64,000 nt of DNA. Source: G963708235 sp963708235. Its GTDB lineage: Bacteria; Actinomycetota; Acidimicrobiia; Spongiisociales; UBA5794. A program made the position numbers and the translations under genes. Positions 53,049-61,191 of the stretch are shown here, piece by piece (position 1 is the stretch's first letter; every line of letters starts with the position of its first letter). The notes beneath the pieces were generated by a model. The model was not told where the DNA came from and did no database searches. It saw only the letters and a program-made list of their open reading frames with translations. The stretch is from the NCBI GenBank assembly GCA_963708235.1, contig OY970200.1, positions 2,356,001 through 2,420,000 on the forward strand. The letters run 5' to 3'.

Positions 53049-55087
53049 AGCGGTCCGCGATGGTGGTGCCGCTGGGACTGCTCGCCGTCACCATGATGAT
53101 GGTGGTGCCGGTGTCGCCACAGTTGCTCGACCTCCTCCTCGCCGCCAACCTCACCCTCTCGGTCCTGGTACTGCTGACCGTGATCCTGGTGTCCGACAGC
53201 CTCGAGCTGTCGGTGTTTCCGTCGATGTTGCTGATGGCCACGCTCACCCGCCTGGCCCTCAATGTCTCGTCGACAAGGCTGATCCTGCTCCACGGCGACG
53301 CCGGGAAGGTCATCGAGACGTTCGGGGACTTCGTCATCGGAAGTTCGGTCGTGGTCGGCCTCGTGGTGTTCTTCATCCTGATCGTGATCCAGTTCGCCGT
53401 CATCACCAATGGCGCCACCCGGGTCGCCGAGGTCGCCGCCCGGTTCACCCTCGACGCCATGCCCGGAAAGCAGATGGCCATCGACGCCGATCTCGGCGCC
53501 GGACTGATCGACGAGACCGAGGCGAAGAAGGCACGCCGGCGCATCGCCGAGGAGGCGGATTTCTACGGGGCGATGGATGGTGCGTCCAAGTTCGTCAAGG
53601 GTGACGCCATCGCCTCGATCGTGATCGTCGCCATCAACCTGATCGGCGGTTTCGTGGTGGGGATGGGGTCGCTGGGGATGTCGTTCTCCGAGGCGATCGC
53701 CACCTACTCGCTGCTCTCCGTCGGCGACGGTCTGGTGAGCCAGATCCCTGCCCTGATGATCTCGATCGGGACCGGTCTGCTGGTGACCCGGGTCGGTAAC
53801 GAGGAGAGCATGGGCGCCGAGCTGGGTTCGCAGCTGCTCCGCAACCCGACGGCGCTGCGCCTGGCGGCGATGACGGTCGGGGGACTCGGTCTGCTTCCCG
53901 GACTCCCCAAGATCCCCTTCTTCGGATTGGCCCTGCTGCTGTTGTTCGCCGCCTCCCGAGCCAAGACCGCCACCACCACCCCCGCCAGCGACACCAGCGA
54001 GCCGTCGGTGCGCAGCGACCCGGACGAGCCCGAGGCGTTGATCGGAGAGATGCGGGTCGAAGCGCTCGAACTCCACCTCGCCTACGACATCCTCGATCTG
54101 ATCGATCCGGCCCGCGGCGGAGACCTGCTCAACCGGGTGAAGGCGCTGCGCCGCCAGATCGCCATGGAGCTCGGGATGGTCATGCCGTTCGTGCGGACCA
54201 GGGACGATGTGTCACTGCCGCCGTCGACGTACCGGATCATGGTGCGCGGCACCGAAGCCGGTCGTGGCACCGCACCGACCGATCATGTGTTGGCGCTCCC
54301 CATCACCGACGGCGCCGAGCTGCGGGCGATGGGAGGCACGGCGACCGTGGAACCGGTGTTCGGTCTCGAGGCGTACTGGGTGCCCGAGGGAACCCGTGCG
54401 GCAGCCGCGGCCACCGGCGCCACCATCGTCGATCGGTCCTCGGTGATCGTGACCCATCTCGCCGAGACGGTGCGGGCACACGCCGCATCGCTGCTGGGGC
54501 GCCAGGACGTGCAGACCCTGATCGACGGGCTCCGCTACGAGGAACCCATCCTCGCCAACGACGTCGGGAGCGAGGCGCTCCCCCTCGGCCTCCTCCATTC
54601 CGTCCTGCGCCGACTGCTCGACGAGCGGGTCTCGATCCGCGATCTCGGCTCGATCATCGAAGCGGTGGCCGGACGGAGCAGCGAGACCCGGGACGTGGAA
54701 CAACTCGCCGCCTTCGCCAGGGTGGCGGTGGGACGCGCCATCGTGGGCGCCGTCGCCCCCGACGGCAGGCTTGCGGTCGCCACGCTCGAACCCGGTCTCG
54801 AGGCGTCGATGCACGAGGCGTTGCGTCCGGTGGACGGGATGGTCTTCCTCGTGCTGGATGCGGGTCGTCTCGATGCCATCCGCAGTGAGATCGAACCGAT
54901 CGCCGCCGAATCGGCCCGGCTGCGGAGACCCACCGCCATCGTGGTCAGCCAGCAGCTCCGGGGACCGCTGCAGCGAACTCTTGGCGGCATGGGGCTCGAC
55001 ATCCCCGTGCTCGCCTATCCCGAGCTCGGTGGCGAGCTCGACCTGGAACCCGTTGCGATGATCGGAGGATCCCTTGCCCAAACCTGA
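53045..55087 (+). CDS. flhA: Flagellar export gate protein
   Basis: This 680-residue protein has about eight membrane helices in the first 310 residues. The FHIPEP-type region reads SVFPSMLLMATLTRLALNVSSTRLIL, and DAMPGKQMAIDADLGAGLI is highly conserved. The large cytoplasmic domain binds export substrates and chaperones. It overlaps flhB by 4 bp and the next gene by 14 bp. Confidence 0.96.
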   Translation: MKRSAMVVPLGLLAVTMMMVVPVSPQLLDLLLAANLTLSVLVLLTVILVSDSLELSVFPSMLLMATLTRLALNVSSTRLILLHGDAGKVIETFGDFVIGSSVVVGLVVFFILIVIQFAVITNGATRVAEVAARFTLDAMPGKQMAIDADLGAGLIDETEAKKARRRIAEEADFYGAMDGASKFVKGDAIASIVIVAINLIGGFVVGMGSLGMSFSEAIATYSLLSVGDGLVSQIPALMISIGTGLLVTRVGNEESMGAELGSQLLRNPTALRLAAMTVGGLGLLPGLPKIPFFGLALLLLFAASRAKTATTTPASDTSEPSVRSDPDEPEALIGEMRVEALELHLAYDILDLIDPARGGDLLNRVKALRRQIAMELGMVMPFVRTRDDVSLPPSTYRIMVRGTEAGRGTAPTDHVLALPITDGAELRAMGGTATVEPVFGLEAYWVPEGTRAAAAATGATIVDRSSVIVTHLAETVRAHAASLLGRQDVQTLIDGLRYEEPILANDVGSEALPLGLLHSVLRRLLDERVSIRDLGSIIEAVAGRSSETRDVEQLAAFARVAVGRAIVGAVAPDGRLAVATLEPGLEASMHEALRPVDGMVFLVLDAGRLDAIRSEIEPIAAESARLRRPTAIVVSQQLRGPLQRTLGGMGLDIPVLAYPELGGELDLEPVAMIGGSLAQT

Positions 55088-56213
55088 CACCCTCGACCCG
55101 GAAACCCTGAATCGAGATGCCGTCCGTCCCGAGATCGGCGCCACCGGCGCCCCTCACCGCAGAAGCGACTTGGCGGATCCGCCGGGGACAGTCGAGATCG
55201 AAGCCGACAGCGTCACCGAGGCGATGAGCCGTCTCGCCGCCGAGGTGGGAGACGATGCACAGATCATCGATGCCCGCAAGGTCGAACGGGGCGGGATAGG
55301 CGGGTTCTTCGCCAAGGAACGGGTGGTGTTGACGGCCCGGAACCGCACCTCCCCGACCGCCCCACTGCCCGTCGGCCTCGATGCCTTGGTGCGTCACGCC
55401 GAATCCGACGACGATGTCTTCGCCGCCCTGCTGCGTGACCGTCTCGACGAGCCTGGTGGCACCGGTCCGGACCCGGTGGGGTTCCATCCCGGCACCCCGC
55501 TCCCACCGCACGAGGGTGGCGATGAGGACGTCCCGCAGCTACCGGCACCACCGCCCGTGCCACCGACATCTACCGGGACCACCCCCACCGCAGAGCCCCT
55601 GCCGGCACCGCCGACCGCCGTACGACCTCCTCCGCCCACCACGGCCCGTGTGTCGATCGGCGGGGTCGACTGGGGAATCCGCCAACTCGTCGCCCTCGGG
55701 ATCCCGAGCGAGCTCGTCGCTCCGCTCGCATCACTTCATCCCGACGACGACCTCGGTTGGCTGGACGGGCTCGTCGCCGCCATCACCCCGCTCTGCGCCC
55801 CGGACCCCCGCGGCCCGGGCTCGGCGCTGGTCGGGCGGACGTCAGAAGTGGTCGCCGCCGCCATCGGCGCACCGGTCACTCCTGCCGGACAGATCCCGCC
55901 GGCCACCGGGAGCATCTGCACCCCGCTCACCGGGTCGGCATCCGATCGGGCGCTGCTCGAACTGATCGCCGCATCGAGGCCGCTCCACATCGTGATCGAC
56001 GCCACCAAGCGGTGGCGGAACCTGCTGGTTGCCGACCCGGCCCTGGTCAGCTGGACCGATCACGACGCCATCGGTGATGCGCTCGATCTTGCGGTCCGGC
56101 TCGGCGCCGGTCTCGGCTACGCCCCATCCGACGGGGTGCGGTCGGAGATGATCCCCGCCGCACCGGTCGACGTTGCGGTGGCGATCCGCCGCCGGATCGG
56201 CCGGCGCCGATGA
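55074..56213 (+). CDS. FlhF-like protein with degenerate GTPase domain
   Basis: This 379-residue protein occupies the flhF position. The N-terminal part (VEIEADSVTEAMSRLAAEVGDDAQII, then ERGGIGGFFAKERVVLTA) is the FlhF B-domain. The C-terminal part ends LGYAPSDGVRSEMIPAAP, like the end of the FlhF SRP-type GTPase. A working P-loop (GxxGxGKT) is missing; the equivalent region reads GPGSALVGRTSEVV. A Pro-rich linker (about 150-190) joins the halves. It may place the flagellum without GTP hydrolysis. TTG 55074 has GGAGG 5 nt upstream. Confidence 0.6.
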   Translation: MPKPDTLDPETLNRDAVRPEIGATGAPHRRSDLADPPGTVEIEADSVTEAMSRLAAEVGDDAQIIDARKVERGGIGGFFAKERVVLTARNRTSPTAPLPVGLDALVRHAESDDDVFAALLRDRLDEPGGTGPDPVGFHPGTPLPPHEGGDEDVPQLPAPPPVPPTSTGTTPTAEPLPAPPTAVRPPPPTTARVSIGGVDWGIRQLVALGIPSELVAPLASLHPDDDLGWLDGLVAAITPLCAPDPRGPGSALVGRTSEVVAAAIGAPVTPAGQIPPATGSICTPLTGSASDRALLELIAASRPLHIVIDATKRWRNLLVADPALVSWTDHDAIGDALDLAVRLGAGLGYAPSDGVRSEMIPAAPVDVAVAIRRRIGRRR

Positions 56214-56476
56214 GAAGCCCGTTCTCCCGCCTGGTGGCCGTCGGCGGACTCGTCGTCCTCGGGATCATCGCCTATCAACTCGCAACCGGGGCGGTCAAGG
56301 TCGAAGACGCCGCCCTCCGTTCGATGGTCACCCTCGTCGCCGTGGTTTCCGTCCACCGGCTGGGCCGGCTCGGTCTGGGTGTCGCCGCCGGCAACCTCGA
56401 TACCCCGGACGACGCCGATCCGCCCGCATCCGATCCACTGGTGTCCGACCGGATGGGCGACCCGACGGCCCGATAG
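56210..56476 (+). CDS. Small membrane protein of the flhBA operon
   Basis: This 88-residue protein has two predicted membrane helices (LVAVGGLVVLGIIAYQLATG and MVTLVAVVSVHRLG) and an acidic, Pro-rich tail. I do not recognise the family. The ATG overlaps the flhF-like stop (ATGA), so it is the last gene of this transcript. Confidence 0.6.
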   Translation: MRSPFSRLVAVGGLVVLGIIAYQLATGAVKVEDAALRSMVTLVAVVSVHRLGRLGLGVAAGNLDTPDDADPPASDPLVSDRMGDPTAR

Positions 56477-56578
56477 CGACGACGATTCCCCCGCACCGGC
56501 GGCCTCCTCCCGCCATACCCCCTCGATCGGGACCGGTCATCGGCGGTGACGGGTCCATGGTCGCCGCTGCCCCCGGGC

Positions 56579-58138
56579 TCAGGACGCCTTGGCCGCAGGA
56601 CCGTAGAGCCGGAGGCAGGCGTCGACCACGGCGGGATCGAACCACCCTTCGTCGCCCGTGGTCAGCCGCTGCACCGCCTTCGGGGTCGGGCGCCCACCCG
56701 ACTCCGCATCGGCGCCGTCTCCCGACCATCGATCGAGCATGTCGGCAACGGCGATGATCCTCGCCGCCGGCGGGATGGCATCTCCGACCAGACCGTCGGG
56801 GAACCCCGAACCGTCCCAGCGCTCGTGGTGAGCGGCGACGGCGTCGGCAACCGTCCGCCCCGCCGAAGCGACGATGATTCCGGCGCCACGGGCCGGATAC
56901 CGCCGGTAGGCGTGCAGCGCCTCGCCTTGCAGGGTCTCCTCGGTACCGATCACCGCCTGATCATCGAGATCGACCTTGCCCACATGGTGGAGTCGTGCCG
57001 ACAGCCCGATCTCCATCACCTGGCGGGCACCGAACTGCATCACCTGCGCCAGCGCCACTGCGGTTCGGGCCACCCGCTCGCCGTGTGCCGTCCGGTAGGG
57101 ATCCCGCCGCTCCACCTCGGCCACGGCCCGCAGCACAGTGGTGAGCGCCGTGGCGGGGGCAAGCGACACGGTGAGCTGCTCGGCGCCGACGATGCGACGA
57201 TCCGGGTCGCCCATCGCCATGTCTGCGCTGCGTTCGGCGAGATCGTGAAGGCCGGCCATGTCGTCGCTCGACTCCGGTCCGGCGTGACCGAAGGCGAGGA
57301 CCAGCGGGGAACCCCGATCGGGCGAGAACGAGTGTGTCAGCATCTGGAGATCGGTGGCAAGCTGCTCGAAATCGGCGCCGTCGAGCGTCTCGGCGACGAC
57401 GGCGAACTCCTCGGGGCCGGTGGCGTACATCGTCGCCCCGAAGTGGGTGCAGATCTCCTGGCACTGGCGGACGAGACGGCGCCGCAGCAGATCCCGGGCG
57501 TCGGCGCCGAGACGACCACCGGCGGACTCGAGCCCGATGAACCGTCCCACCCCGAGCCGGGGAAGCACCCTGGAGGCGCCGTCACCGAGCCGGGCGGAGA
57601 AGGCGCCCGGTCCGGCGACCAGTGCGATCGGGTCACGATCGTTTCGATGCCGAGCGGATCTTCCCGTTCGGAGCCCGAGACTCTGTTCATAGGTCTCGAC
57701 AAGGTCGGCGTCTGCCTCGTGGCGACCGACGAAGGCCGTCATCGCCTCCTCGTTGCCCTCGGCGACGACACCGGCGCCGCCAGCGGCGAGGAGGGCAACG
57801 GCGCCCCCCTCCCCTCCGGGGTGAACCACCACGACCACCGGAGAGGAGGAACGGGACGCCAGGTCGGTTACGAGGGCCGTCGTCGGCCCGCCGGGGAGTC
57901 GCGTCGACACCAGAATGACATCGGCCTCGGCCGCCCGCTCGATCGCCTCGACCACCTCGAGATCGGGGATCTGACCAAGTCGAGCCCGCGCACCCGCAGA
58001 CAGACCATGGGCGACGACAAGCAGGGTGCGGGGTTCGATGGCATCGGGAGACGCCCCCGCGGCGGGAGGCGAGGTCTCTTCGCCGGCATCGCCGACGACA
58101 TCGGCGGCATCGAGCACCGCGGTGTCGGGTCCACCCAC
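56579..58138 (-). CDS. Degenerate GGDEF / HD-GYP-like signalling protein
   Basis: This 519-residue protein has a REC-like N-terminus (about 35-130), a weak GGDEF-like middle (about 170-310) and a C-terminal HD-GYP-like domain (about 330-510). The HD-GYP landmarks are partly lost. RLHHVGKVDL has His-His (384-385) where HD is expected, the HPxxG motif reads YPARG, and GYP reads GFP, while HHERWDGSGFP and AARIIAVADMLD are kept. It is probably a c-di-GMP-related regulator with reduced activity. GTG 58138 is chosen because AAGGAGG lies upstream; the ATG at 58186 would be at the transcription start. Confidence 0.7.
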   Translation of the reverse strand: MGGPDTAVLDAADVVGDAGEETSPPAAGASPDAIEPRTLLVVAHGLSAGARARLGQIPDLEVVEAIERAAEADVILVSTRLPGGPTTALVTDLASRSSSPVVVVVHPGGEGGAVALLAAGGAGVVAEGNEEAMTAFVGRHEADADLVETYEQSLGLRTGRSARHRNDRDPIALVAGPGAFSARLGDGASRVLPRLGVGRFIGLESAGGRLGADARDLLRRRLVRQCQEICTHFGATMYATGPEEFAVVAETLDGADFEQLATDLQMLTHSFSPDRGSPLVLAFGHAGPESSDDMAGLHDLAERSADMAMGDPDRRIVGAEQLTVSLAPATALTTVLRAVAEVERRDPYRTAHGERVARTAVALAQVMQFGARQVMEIGLSARLHHVGKVDLDDQAVIGTEETLQGEALHAYRRYPARGAGIIVASAGRTVADAVAAHHERWDGSGFPDGLVGDAIPPAARIIAVADMLDRWSGDGADAESGGRPTPKAVQRLTTGDEGWFDPAVVDACLRLYGPAAKAS

Positions 58139-58142
58139 GACA

Positions 58143-58152
58143 ACCTCCTTGT
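58143..58152 (-). promoter_or_regulatory. CsrA-type site overlapping the Shine-Dalgarno
   Basis: On the minus strand the sequence is ACAAGGAGGT, a complete match to ACANGGANGU. It contains the ribosome site of the gene starting at 58138. Confidence 0.55.
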
Positions 58153-58169
58153 AGCGACCAGCGTCTGGT

Positions 58170-58183
58170 GAGCATCCATGCTC
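58170..58183 (-). promoter_or_regulatory. CsrA-type hairpin at the start of the HD-GYP-like mRNA
   Basis: On the minus strand GAGC and GCTC pair around ATGGAT, a loop of the ANGGAN type; the outer A and T of the loop can also pair. It begins about 8 nt after the -10 element. Confidence 0.55.
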
Positions 58184-58190
58184 CATCGCC

Positions 58191-58217
58191 CTGTCGGCCC
58201 ACCCCGGCGGAACGTAA
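58191..58217 (-). promoter_or_regulatory. Sigma-28-type promoter of the HD-GYP-like gene
   Basis: On the minus strand TTAC (58217-58214), 15 bp, then GCCGACAG (58198-58191). It points away from the flgN promoter. Confidence 0.72.
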
Positions 58218-58296
58218 GGAGCACCCGGGCCCCCCGGTCATCTGGCCGGCACCATGAACCACCTTTGAACTCGGCACCACGGATTGGGCCCAACAC

Positions 58297-58323
58297 TTAT
58301 GCGATCCCGCCCGACGCCGACAG
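58297..58323 (+). promoter_or_regulatory. Sigma-28-type promoter of flgN
   Basis: TTAT (58297-58300), 15 bp, then GCCGACAG (58316-58323). The leader is short and ends in an AAGAAGGA ribosome site. Confidence 0.72.
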
Positions 58324-58357
58324 GAAACCGGAAAGCCCTACCTGAAGAAGGACCGAC

Positions 58358-58873
58358 ATGGTTGTGGATCGTGGATCGACGGCGCTCGCCGACCGTCTGG
58401 TCGACCTCATCGGTGTCATCAATCAGGAGTGCGTCGTCCTCGAGCACCTGGTGTTCAAGCTTCACGAGGCCGAACTGCTCGGGGCGGCGGGCAACATGCG
58501 CTTCATGGGGATGATGACCGACGAGATCGACGCCGCCGCTTCGGAACTCGGATCCACCGAGATCACCCGCGCCCTGCTCGCCGCCGATCTGACCCACAAG
58601 CTCGGGATCGACAGCGACGCCACCTTGGCGGAGATCGCCGGGGTCACCCCCGGTGAGACCTCGTCGACCTTGCTCGAGGCCCGCGAGCGGCTGGTGGTCC
58701 TCACCCGGGCCGTCGAACGGTTCGCAAAGGACGCCGAGGCCGTGGTGAGCGAACGTCTGGAACACGTCGCCGCCACCGTGGCCGAGATGGAAGATCCGGC
58801 GGCTCCCGGCCACGACCCCTACCGCCGCACCCGCCCGGCGCCGCCGCCCGCCAGCTTCCAGCAGCGGATCTGA
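58358..58873 (+). CDS. flgN: FlgN-like chaperone for hook-associated proteins
   Basis: This 171-residue helical protein (LADRLVDLIGVINQECVVLEHLVFKL; LEARERLVVLTRAVERFAKDAE) fits the FlgN family, the export chaperone of FlgK and FlgL, which are encoded nearby. It ends with a Pro/Arg-rich tail. It stands alone between its own promoter and the convergent SpoIID-like gene. Confidence 0.72.
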   Translation: MVVDRGSTALADRLVDLIGVINQECVVLEHLVFKLHEAELLGAAGNMRFMGMMTDEIDAAASELGSTEITRALLAADLTHKLGIDSDATLAEIAGVTPGETSSTLLEARERLVVLTRAVERFAKDAEAVVSERLEHVAATVAEMEDPAAPGHDPYRRTRPAPPPASFQQRI

Positions 58874-58923
58874 CCGGCCCGGTTCGGCGACCGGCTCAGC
58901 AGGCCAGTTCAACAGGGCTGTCC

Positions 58924-58950
58924 AACAGGCCAAACCAAACAGGCCAAACC
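58924..58950. repeat. Short tandem repeat at a convergent gene end
   Basis: AACAGGCCAAACC occurs twice with a 14-bp period, with degenerate copies on both sides (58895-58965). It lies in the gap between flgN and the SpoIID-like gene. Confidence 0.5.
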
Positions 58951-58957
58951 ACACAGG

Positions 58958-60802
58958 TCAGTCCAGACCGGTTACCGCACGGGAGAGGAAGCTCGCCATC
59001 TGGTCCCGGCGCACGTCGTCCCCCGGGCAGTATCGGGTGTTCGCCGGCGGGTTGCACCCGTACGTGATCCCGGCGGCGGCGATCCGATTGATGCTCTCCT
59101 CGAAGATGCTGTCGTTGTCGTCGCTGAAGCGGTTGACGTCCCCGCCCGCGGTGTAGCCGAAGGCCCGATCGAGGAACGCCGCCATCTGGCCGCGGGTGAC
59201 GGCACGATCCGGACAGAACCGGCTGTTGCCCGGTGGGTTGCACCCGAACGTGACGCCGGCGGCGGCAAGCCGGTTGATGTCGTCCTCGAAGGTGGTTCCG
59301 GCGTCGTCGGTGAAGAAGTCCCGGTCGGTGGCGGGAATGCGGAGCGCCCGCACCAGGAACGCCGCCATCTGCCCCCGGGTCACCGGACGCTCCGGACAGT
59401 ACCGGTCGTTGACCGGCGGGTTGCAGCCCTTGGTGATCCCCAGTTCGGAGATGGCGTTGATCGCCCCGATATGGACGTTCCCGCTGACATCGCCGAAACG
59501 GCTACCGGCCCCGACGGAGAAGTAGATCGAGCGGAGCCCGAACGAGCTTCGCAGCCAGGCTCCGGTCCGGGTGAACGTGGTGATCTGACCGCCGGCTACA
59601 CCGACGAAGCGGATCGCGGCGGCACTCCCCGAGGTATGGCGCTGCACCACCACGGCCTCGGTGATGCGATCGAGACCGATGGCGCGGGCAACGGCGACGT
59701 TGCCGAGCCGGACCGTCCACGAGGCGAAGGGGTTGACCGAGGAGCGGGTCGCCCACGGGTCACCAACGGAGCGGAGATAGGGACGCGCCGGTTGATCCCA
59801 CACCTCCTCGATGTTCTCGGTCCTCCCTCCGGACGACGACGAGTAGTAGGCCCGCACGATCCGGCCGTTCGGTGCGCTCGGGTGGGTGACGACACGATCG
59901 GCGGTGCTGGTCACGGCTTGCCGCCAGCGTGGATCTTCCTGACCCCACCCGACGTAGCGTTGGTCGAAGGTGGTGTCGCGCACATGGCACCACGCCACGC
60001 AGCTGTTGCCGGGGTTCTGGGTGGGGTCGTGGCTCCCCCGGGTGATCTGAAGCTCCCTGGCGTAGGACCGGGCGGCCACCGCCTGAGCCTGCAGGGCCGC
60101 CATGGCGGTGCTCCCCCAGGAGTAGGGCATCTCGGCGATACCGAGCAGGTACTGCTCGAGGGTCATCGTCGCCGACAGGTCGAACCGCCCGGACCGGGGA
60201 CGCACCCGTAGCTGGCCGCGGGCGTAGCGGCACTCGACCGTGCTCGTGCCGGCAGCCGTGAAGACGGTCTGGGTGCAGCCCTCGACGGCGACGGCAGTGG
60301 TGGGGTTCGATGCACCTCCGTCCCACGACAGGTCGAAGGCACAGGCGCCGCGAGGTGTGGTGGTGACCGATCCGTCGGTGCGGCGGATGACCAACCGGCA
60401 ATCCGTCGGTCCGTCGACCTCGACCCGGGTCCCCGCCCCCACGGTGGCGAGCACCTCCCCGCCGCGACGGATGACGACACTGCGTGGTGTCTGCGAACCC
60501 GTGGCGACCGGACGCAGAACGAGGTCGCTCTTTCCCATCTCGAGGTTGACCCACAACACCGGAGCCGCCGGGAGACCTCCGCCGAGGGTTCCGAGACCGG
60601 TGTCGCGATAGAAGTGGGTGAGGATGTCCCGGTAGCCCACCCCGTCGAGCGCCATCCCGTAGGCCCCGTACTGGCTGAGTCCCACCCCGTGTCCCCAGCC
60701 GGACCCGGTCACCACAAGGTCATCGTCGGCAGCGTGGGCGGGAGCGGTCTCGACGGCGGCGGCAAACGCCAGCAGCACACCACCGATCCCGACCACCGTC
60801 AA
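58958..60802 (-). CDS. Secreted SpoIID/LytB-domain protein with three SLH-like repeats
   Basis: The protein is about 614 residues. A signal peptide (about 1-25, ending APAHA) is followed by GSGWGHGVGLSQYGAYGMA and the SpoIID core (TLEQYLLGIAEMPYSWG, LQAQAVAARSYA). This fold includes a peptidoglycan lytic enzyme or its activator. The C-terminus has three S-layer-homology-like repeats (GCNPPVNDRYCPERPVTRGQ and two similar). The start is uncertain. TTG 60802 gives no basic n-region, whereas ATC 60814, 6 nt after AGGAGGG, would add IRRW. Alternatively a six-codon ORF is coupled to the TTG. Confidence 0.78.
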   Translation of the reverse strand: MTVVGIGGVLLAFAAAVETAPAHAADDDLVVTGSGWGHGVGLSQYGAYGMALDGVGYRDILTHFYRDTGLGTLGGGLPAAPVLWVNLEMGKSDLVLRPVATGSQTPRSVVIRRGGEVLATVGAGTRVEVDGPTDCRLVIRRTDGSVTTTPRGACAFDLSWDGGASNPTTAVAVEGCTQTVFTAAGTSTVECRYARGQLRVRPRSGRFDLSATMTLEQYLLGIAEMPYSWGSTAMAALQAQAVAARSYARELQITRGSHDPTQNPGNSCVAWCHVRDTTFDQRYVGWGQEDPRWRQAVTSTADRVVTHPSAPNGRIVRAYYSSSSGGRTENIEEVWDQPARPYLRSVGDPWATRSSVNPFASWTVRLGNVAVARAIGLDRITEAVVVQRHTSGSAAAIRFVGVAGGQITTFTRTGAWLRSSFGLRSIYFSVGAGSRFGDVSGNVHIGAINAISELGITKGCNPPVNDRYCPERPVTRGQMAAFLVRALRIPATDRDFFTDDAGTTFEDDINRLAAAGVTFGCNPPGNSRFCPDRAVTRGQMAAFLDRAFGYTAGGDVNRFSDDNDSIFEESINRIAAAGITYGCNPPANTRYCPGDDVRRDQMASFLSRAVTGLD

Positions 60803-60819
60803 CCAGCGCCTGATAGCAA
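60799..60819 (-). CDS. Possible six-codon leader ORF before the SpoIID-like gene
   Basis: TTG-CTA-TCA-GGC-GCT-GGT-TGA follows AGGAGGG (60827-60821) by one base. Its stop overlaps the TTG at 60802 in TTGA. If used, it would couple translation to the main gene. Encoded peptide: MLSGAG. Confidence 0.25.
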   Translation of the reverse strand: MLSGAG

Positions 60820-60963
60820 GCCCTCCTGGGAGCTGGAGATTCCAACCCTAGAGAGGTTGTGGGACTACGTTCCGTCGGCGGCACCGGACCGGTGGTGACC
60901 CGGGACTGCGGTTGACCTGGGACTGGGGGTCCTTCGTCGCAGGACGCCCGCGGTGCGTCGTGG

Positions 60964-61191
60964 TCAGGTGGCCGGTCGGCGTGACAGCGCCGCACGCGCC
61001 TCGTCGGCGCTGGCCACGGCCGCCATGTTCTGGCGACGGACCTCCTCGAAGATCTCCTCACGGTGCACCTGAACGTCGCGCGGCGCCTTGATCCCGACCC
61101 GCACCTGTCCACCCTTGACCTCGACCACCGTGATCACGATGTCGTTGCCGATCACGATCGACTCGCCCTCGCGGCGACTGAGCACCAGCAT
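60964..61191 (-). CDS. csrA: Carbon storage/translational regulator
   Basis: This 75-residue CsrA begins MLVLSRREGESIVIG and contains VRVGIKAPRDVQVHREEI. The RNA-contacting residues known from the family, L4, R6 and R44, are kept. N55 corresponds to the residue reported to matter for FliW control in B. subtilis. It binds ANGGAN RNA sites and blocks ribosome access. It lies directly after fliW (TGATG overlap), the classical partner pair. Confidence 0.95.
   Translation of the reverse strand: MLVLSRREGESIVIGNDIVITVVEVKGGQVRVGIKAPRDVQVHREEIFEEVRRQNMAAVASADEARAALSRRPAT

Noticed and set aside
58139..58186. ATG start of the HD-GYP-like gene at 58186
   Set aside because: It lies at the expected transcription start with no ribosome site, while GTG 58138 has AAGGAGG upstream.
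58895..58965. CRISPR-like repeats
   Set aside because: The units are 13-14 bp, imperfect and without spacers; they are a simple tandem repeat between convergent genes.
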